Below are positions 60,406 through 64,000 of a stretch of DNA of 64,000 nt, piece after piece. The position numbers and the translations under genes are program-made. Under the pieces are notes generated by a model. That model was not told the origin of the DNA, did no database searches, and worked only from the letters and a program-made list of their open reading frames with translations. This stretch comes from Uranotaenia lowii (lineage: Eukaryota; Arthropoda; Insecta; Diptera; Culicidae), in assembly GCF_029784155.1 (NCBI RefSeq), contig NC_073692.1, positions 70,940,012 through 71,004,011 of the forward strand, given 5' to 3'. The first letter of the stretch is position 1. Each line of letters starts with the position of its first letter.

Positions 60406-60434
60406 GGTGTAGCAAAGCACACCGGGTCAGCTAG
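60406..60434 (+). mobile_element. Helitron-type 3' terminus
   Basis: GGTGT(AGCAAAGC)ACACC forms a hairpin at 60406-60423. It is followed after seven bases by CTAG (60431-60434) and then T, the canonical Helitron end (hairpin, then CTRR, inserted before T). A degenerate copy lies at 20832-20860. I could not find a matching TC-start 5' end, and no Rep/helicase coding region is visible. Confidence 0.65.
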
Positions 60435-60436
60435 TA

Positions 60437-61478
60437 GGGGAGATGGGGGCATAATGGCCACCTTAAGGAAAACGGTTATTTAACCATAGAAAATAGCTAT
60501 AATATGGAGGTTACATTATTGTTTCGTGTTCAGACACTTGAAAAGCCTATTCCCTAACGGGCTGAAACGTGAAAAACTAGATGAAAACGTTAAAAAATGC
60601 ATTTTAAAAATTTTTGCCAAAAGCTGAAAACCAACCACTGTGGAGGCATAATGAGAACCCCCCCTGAGGCAGTATGAGCACCATTAATCAGAGCAAGATG
60701 TGCGTTTTTGCCGGGGAATCTAGCAGCGAATTCAATTCGATGAAGTCAGGTGAGTCGTAGATTCATCAAACAAAGCAATAACAAAATAATCTAGGTCTGT
60801 TTGTAGAATACAAACAATTCACGCACGCTCATACATTAAGTGCTTTGTTCGGAGAATGATGCTACTAGCCGTATAATGTAACAATAAAAAAATCGATCAT
60901 GAATTGTGAATGGAAAAAAATCACCTCGAACAGAAATCGAACTCTAGTCTTTTGATTACCTCTCCGACACCTTACCAATAGGCTAAATCGTCGGATGAAA
61001 ACTAGTCAAGGTAATAATATAAATCAATTTTAATTTGCTGCTAGATTCTACGGCAGAAAATGCTCATTATGCCTCGATAATATGGTGCTCTATATGCCCC
61101 TAGCCAACAGATTCAAGTAAAAACGTGTTTTAAAATTGATAAAAGTGAAAAATCAAAAATTTTATGATGGTAAAAATTGAGAAACAATGTGTACATCATG
61201 TTGCAGTGCGTAAATTATAGATCAAGGTTATTTTAAGATCATAAGAGCTTATTTCGTGGTGCTCAAAAATTATAATATTTTCGTAACTTGAGAACCAAGC
61301 TAGTTTTTTTTAAACATCTCTGTAAAGATGATAAGGAGATTCCTTTTTTTGTGAAAAATTAATACTATAGGAAGTACGAAACAAATCCTCATGAAAATTT
61401 ATTTAAGAAAATACGCACTTTCGTAGAAAAACGTAGTTCTCATTATGCCTCGGGTGCTCGTTATGCCCTCATCTCCCC
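60437..61478. mobile_element. TA-duplicating MITE beside the Helitron end, 1042 bp
   Basis: TA (60435-60436 and 61479-61480) flanks GGGGAGATGGGGGCATAATGG and, inverted, GGGGAGATGAGGGCATAACGA. It was inserted two bases from the Helitron CTAG terminus. It carries a SINE-like sequence on the minus strand (60912-60995). No transposase found. Confidence 0.8.
60912..60995 (-). mobile_element. tRNA-derived SINE head inside the TA MITE
   Basis: On the minus strand an A-box-like TAGCCTATTGG (plus 60975-60985) precedes a B-box-like GAGTTCGATTTC (plus 60933-60944). A T-run follows (plus AAAAAAA at 60914-60920). Box spacing is about 30 bases, as in a tRNA. No second copy of this body was recognised. Confidence 0.5.
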
Positions 61479-61487
61479 TAGATATAT

Positions 61488-61760
61488 AAAATAAAATAAA
61501 TTTCTATGGCAACGTTTATTATTTTGGAAACACTCGGCAAAACAAAGTGAGTCATTGATCTCATTTTGTGAGTGATCCACAATGCCAGGTAAATTTTTGA
61601 CGTTTTGTAGTTAGAAGAAAATTTTAGGCTGATTTCAAAAGCTACCCGAAGGCTTCCTAACTACTCTTAACTCTACTATTGAGGACATGGTGTCGCTAGT
61701 GTTTGCTTAGTAACTCCCATAAACGTGTCTGAGTGAATCTCTGAGTTCAAATCACGATAA
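61488..61760 (+). repeat. Dispersed repeat copy (partner at 56085-56260)
   Basis: Shares ATAAAATAAATTTCTATG, CAAAGTGAGTCATTGATC and GTGAATCTCTGAGTTC in order with the inverted copy at 56.1 kb. Confidence 0.6.
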
Positions 61761-61824
61761 GATGGGTACAGATTGTTTAGAAACAGTTCCGGCTATGGTA
61801 AATGAGATGAAGAGGATGGAAAGC

Positions 61825-62335
61825 ACAGATTGATAAGGCTGCTGCTTGGATTGTTTGTTTTGATTTGGCCTCCGGAGGGAAAAAAGGCGGATTGGCTCAG
61901 GAAGTGCAAATTTTCAAAGCTGCTGCTGCTGATTGTTTGTTTTGATTCGGCCTTCCGGTGGAAAAAGACAGATTGGCTTATAAAGCGCAGATTTTTAAAG
62001 TTGCTGCTATGATTGTTTGTTTTGGATTAGCATACCGGTGGAAAAAGACGGATTTGGCTCAGGAAGCGCAGATTTGTAGGACTGTTGTTGCTGATTGTTT
62101 GCTTTGGTTTGGCCTCTCAGTAGAAAAAGAAGGAATGACTTAAGCAGCGCAGATTTTTAAGGCTGCGGTTGCTGATTGTTTGTTTTGATTTCGCCTTCCG
62201 GTGGAAAAAGACGAAATTGGCTTAGGAAGCAAAGATTTTTAAGACTGTTGCAGCTGAATGTTTGTTTAGCTTTGGACTTTCGGTGGAAAAGAAGGAATGG
62301 CTTAGGAGGCGTAGATATTTAAGGCTGCTGTTGCA
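61825..62335 (+). repeat. 82-bp minisatellite, about six units
   Basis: Units begin near GATTGTTTGTTTTG at 61849, 61931, 62011, 62093, 62174 and 62256, spaced 80-82 bases. Each holds an A-box-like TTGGCTCAGGAAG/TGGCTTAGGAGG, CTTCCGGTGGAAAAAGA and AGATTTTTAAGGCTGCTG. The small frames at 61830-62143 are artefacts of the repeat. The last unit runs into the tRNA-like end at 62299-62352. Confidence 0.85.
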
Positions 62336-62360
62336 GTGAGTTCGATTCTCACTATTTTTG
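62299..62360 (+). mobile_element. tRNA-like SINE head at the end of the minisatellite
   Basis: TGGCTTAGGAGG (A-box) lies about 28 bases before a perfect T-arm: GTGAG (62336-62340), TTCGATT loop, CTCAC (62348-62352). A T-run follows. The T-arm is tRNA-quality, but the acceptor and D-arms do not form cleanly, so a SINE head or tRNA pseudogene is likelier than a gene. Earlier units contain the A-box part but not the B-box. Confidence 0.55.
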
Positions 62361-64000
62361 TTTTGGGAGGAATTATTCAATAGGATGAAAATCACATAAA
62401 ATGTTTATCTTGTTTCACTTGTAGGAGCTCTCATCGAGCTCGAGTGTTTATTCCAGTAGTGCTTTTCCAATCATATCATCTTTGGTACAGCACACTTTTC
62501 ACTTGTTGAAAAGGCATTGGATTTTTGCAACTTCTTTTGTGGGTGTATCACTACTTGAAAAGCCATTCACAAGATGCACCTGCGCAAAGTTCCGTCGTCA
62601 CGTCCATAATATATCCGTGTAATATGTGCATAATTGAGTGCAACATTAGAAACATCCATGTGGAACTTAGTTACCAAAAACATTTTATCTAAGAATTAAG
62701 GATTTTGCCTACTCATATTAAATCTAAAAACTCCTGACAACATATAGAGAAATAAGGCACATCCCCTCCTTTTTCTTTTCCGTCACGATAGTTGAAAAAA
62801 TAATTAAAAGGTACTGGGTAGATACTTAGATTGAAGAACTATGCAGAAATACCATGGCAAAGTAAAAATAAGAAATAAATTAAATTTTCTTTTGCGCCAT
62901 AAGAGCCGGGTAAAAAAGGGCGAGAATAAATGTATATTTCCATAGTTGTTCTCTAGATTGATTTTTTTTTTCTTTCCTTGGGTGCTTTCAGGTCACTTTT
63001 CACTGCTGGCTGGGTCAGAAAAATAACTTTACATCGAGGATGGTAGAAAACGGCTGACGAATAGGGGGCGTGAGGCGAGGGAAAGTAAACTCATTTAAAT
63101 TCAATCGAGAAATTTTTAATTTGCTTATTATTAGCATTTCTTTCCGGGTTGTTTTTCACGTAGTTGGTACACATCGGTTCGGCGAGAAGACGCTTTGAAG
63201 CGGCGAAAATGGATGTTTCATCGCTTTTGTTTTTGACGAAAATAAAAACGAGGGTGGAACGAAAAATTGATGAAAGAAAAAAGCGAAATGGAATTTGTTC
63301 AATCAATTTCGGTCGGGACCAAATGTTCCATCGGCTCGACAAAACAAGAAGACGAGGGATTTTCGGTCAAATGCGGTCCACAAAATGGGGTTCAGTTGGC
63401 ATTCATCAATTCGGATGCATTGCAATTTTAAGTAGAATGACGATATGAAGAGCCCCTGTTGTCCCGTCTGAAAAAAATATAATGAATATCAAACATGGCA
63501 ACAAGAGAGCTTAATAATGAGTGATTTAGAAAACAAGAATTTAAAAAATATCAAATAAGGCATAGAGATAACACGCAAAATATATTTAAACAACTGACAT
63601 TTTGTTCTAAAACAGCTCAATATGAGTGAAGAACGAAAATCATCTCTTTAACGAAAGAGATGTGTTTCTTCATGGATAAAATTTCAATAACATTTAATTT
63701 TCTTCCAATTTTCATTCCTAACCCCACGTTCTCTAGGAGTCTCTCAAGCCTCGTTATTAACAAGGGACCGAAATCAAAAATGCAAATTTAACTTCATCAC
63801 TTCCGTTCACTTTTCTCTAGCTTGGCATCGGAATTCCAAACGATGACTGTATGAACGGCAAACCCAGCTGCAGGTGACACATCTCATGATTTGAAGACTA
63901 CAATTTGTCCCATGCACATTGCCTGCTTCCGGATGTATATATTAACTGATTTTTTTTTTTGAAATTTTTAGATGTTTATTTGTTGTTATTTCACAGCTTT
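62361..64000. other. Intergenic stretch, no gene recognised
   Basis: A GC-richer part at about 63040-63450 has a 94-codon plus frame (63164-63448, Arg/Lys-rich) and an opposing 83-codon minus frame. Neither is recognised. The remainder is AT-rich. It could hold a non-coding exon or be part of a neighbouring gene outside the window. Confidence 0.4.

Noticed and set aside
1..64000. CRISPR arrays, rRNA or intact tRNA genes
   Set aside because: No repeat-spacer pattern, no rRNA-like segment and no complete cloverleaf. The tRNA-like boxes found belong to SINE-type sequences.

Overview
This is a eukaryotic, AT-rich, intergenic-type window. The only gene I can name is a basic helix-loop-helix (bHLH) transcription factor of the Olig family, on the minus strand at 13741-14505. 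It is called as the orthologue of Drosophila Oli, and its sequence is insect-like. The mobile elements (hAT, Tc1/mariner, PIF/Harbinger-like and piggyBac-like elements, a Helitron-type end, an I-clade non-LTR element with a TAA tail, tRNA-derived SINEs and a small LTR element) fit a dipteran, most likely a mosquito. Genus cannot be told from the sequence alone. There are no operons, bacterial genes, rRNA genes or intact tRNA genes.

Layout. 1-9194: a decayed Ty1/copia-like relic (about 1.9-3.4 kb), a 1.8-kb hAT element (4667-6458) carrying a SINE copy, a pogo-like TA element (6468-7070) that touches it, and an unassigned GC-richer block (7.6-8.3 kb). 9195-13352: a 4.16-kb array of a 9-bp unit (ATGACAAAA) that leaves five of six frames open by chance. 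13741-14505: the Oli gene, two coding exons with a 66-bp intron and a splice acceptor just before the start codon, which implies an upstream non-coding exon. 15.06-15.71 kb: a head-to-head tandem repeat. 16784-22935: a small LTR element with no recognisable pol, split by a 4.4-kb hAT element that has an 8-bp target-site duplication. 24.0-32.5 kb: several non-autonomous DNA elements (Harbinger-like, a 3.9-kb hAT, piggyBac-like, a TA element). 29.3-30.9 kb: a GC-richer block that may be regulatory or a 5' exon.

31.5-44.9 kb: two inverted copies of one TA element, three tRNA-like or repeat copies, an unassigned GC-richer block (35.45-36.75 kb), a hAT-like MITE, and a 2.1-kb insertion flanked by a perfect 23-bp target-site duplication. 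44971-46316: a second array of the same 9-bp unit on the same strand. 46.6-54.9 kb: a satellite of about 143 bp interrupted by a 1.35-kb inverted-repeat element and by a 5'-truncated I-clade LINE. That LINE is itself split by a 4.45-kb TA transposon, which contains a Tc1/mariner relic. 55.2-62.4 kb: a hAT MITE, a Helitron-type 3' end preceded by a tandem array, a TA element inserted beside that end, and an 82-bp minisatellite ending in a tRNA-like SINE head. The last 1.6 kb shows no recognised gene.

Beyond the one developmental gene the window is mostly layered insertion history. The boundaries of many elements can be set to the base from inverted repeats and target-site duplications. Coding annotation is deliberately sparse, because nearly all the other open frames are short, AT-rich or repeat artefacts.
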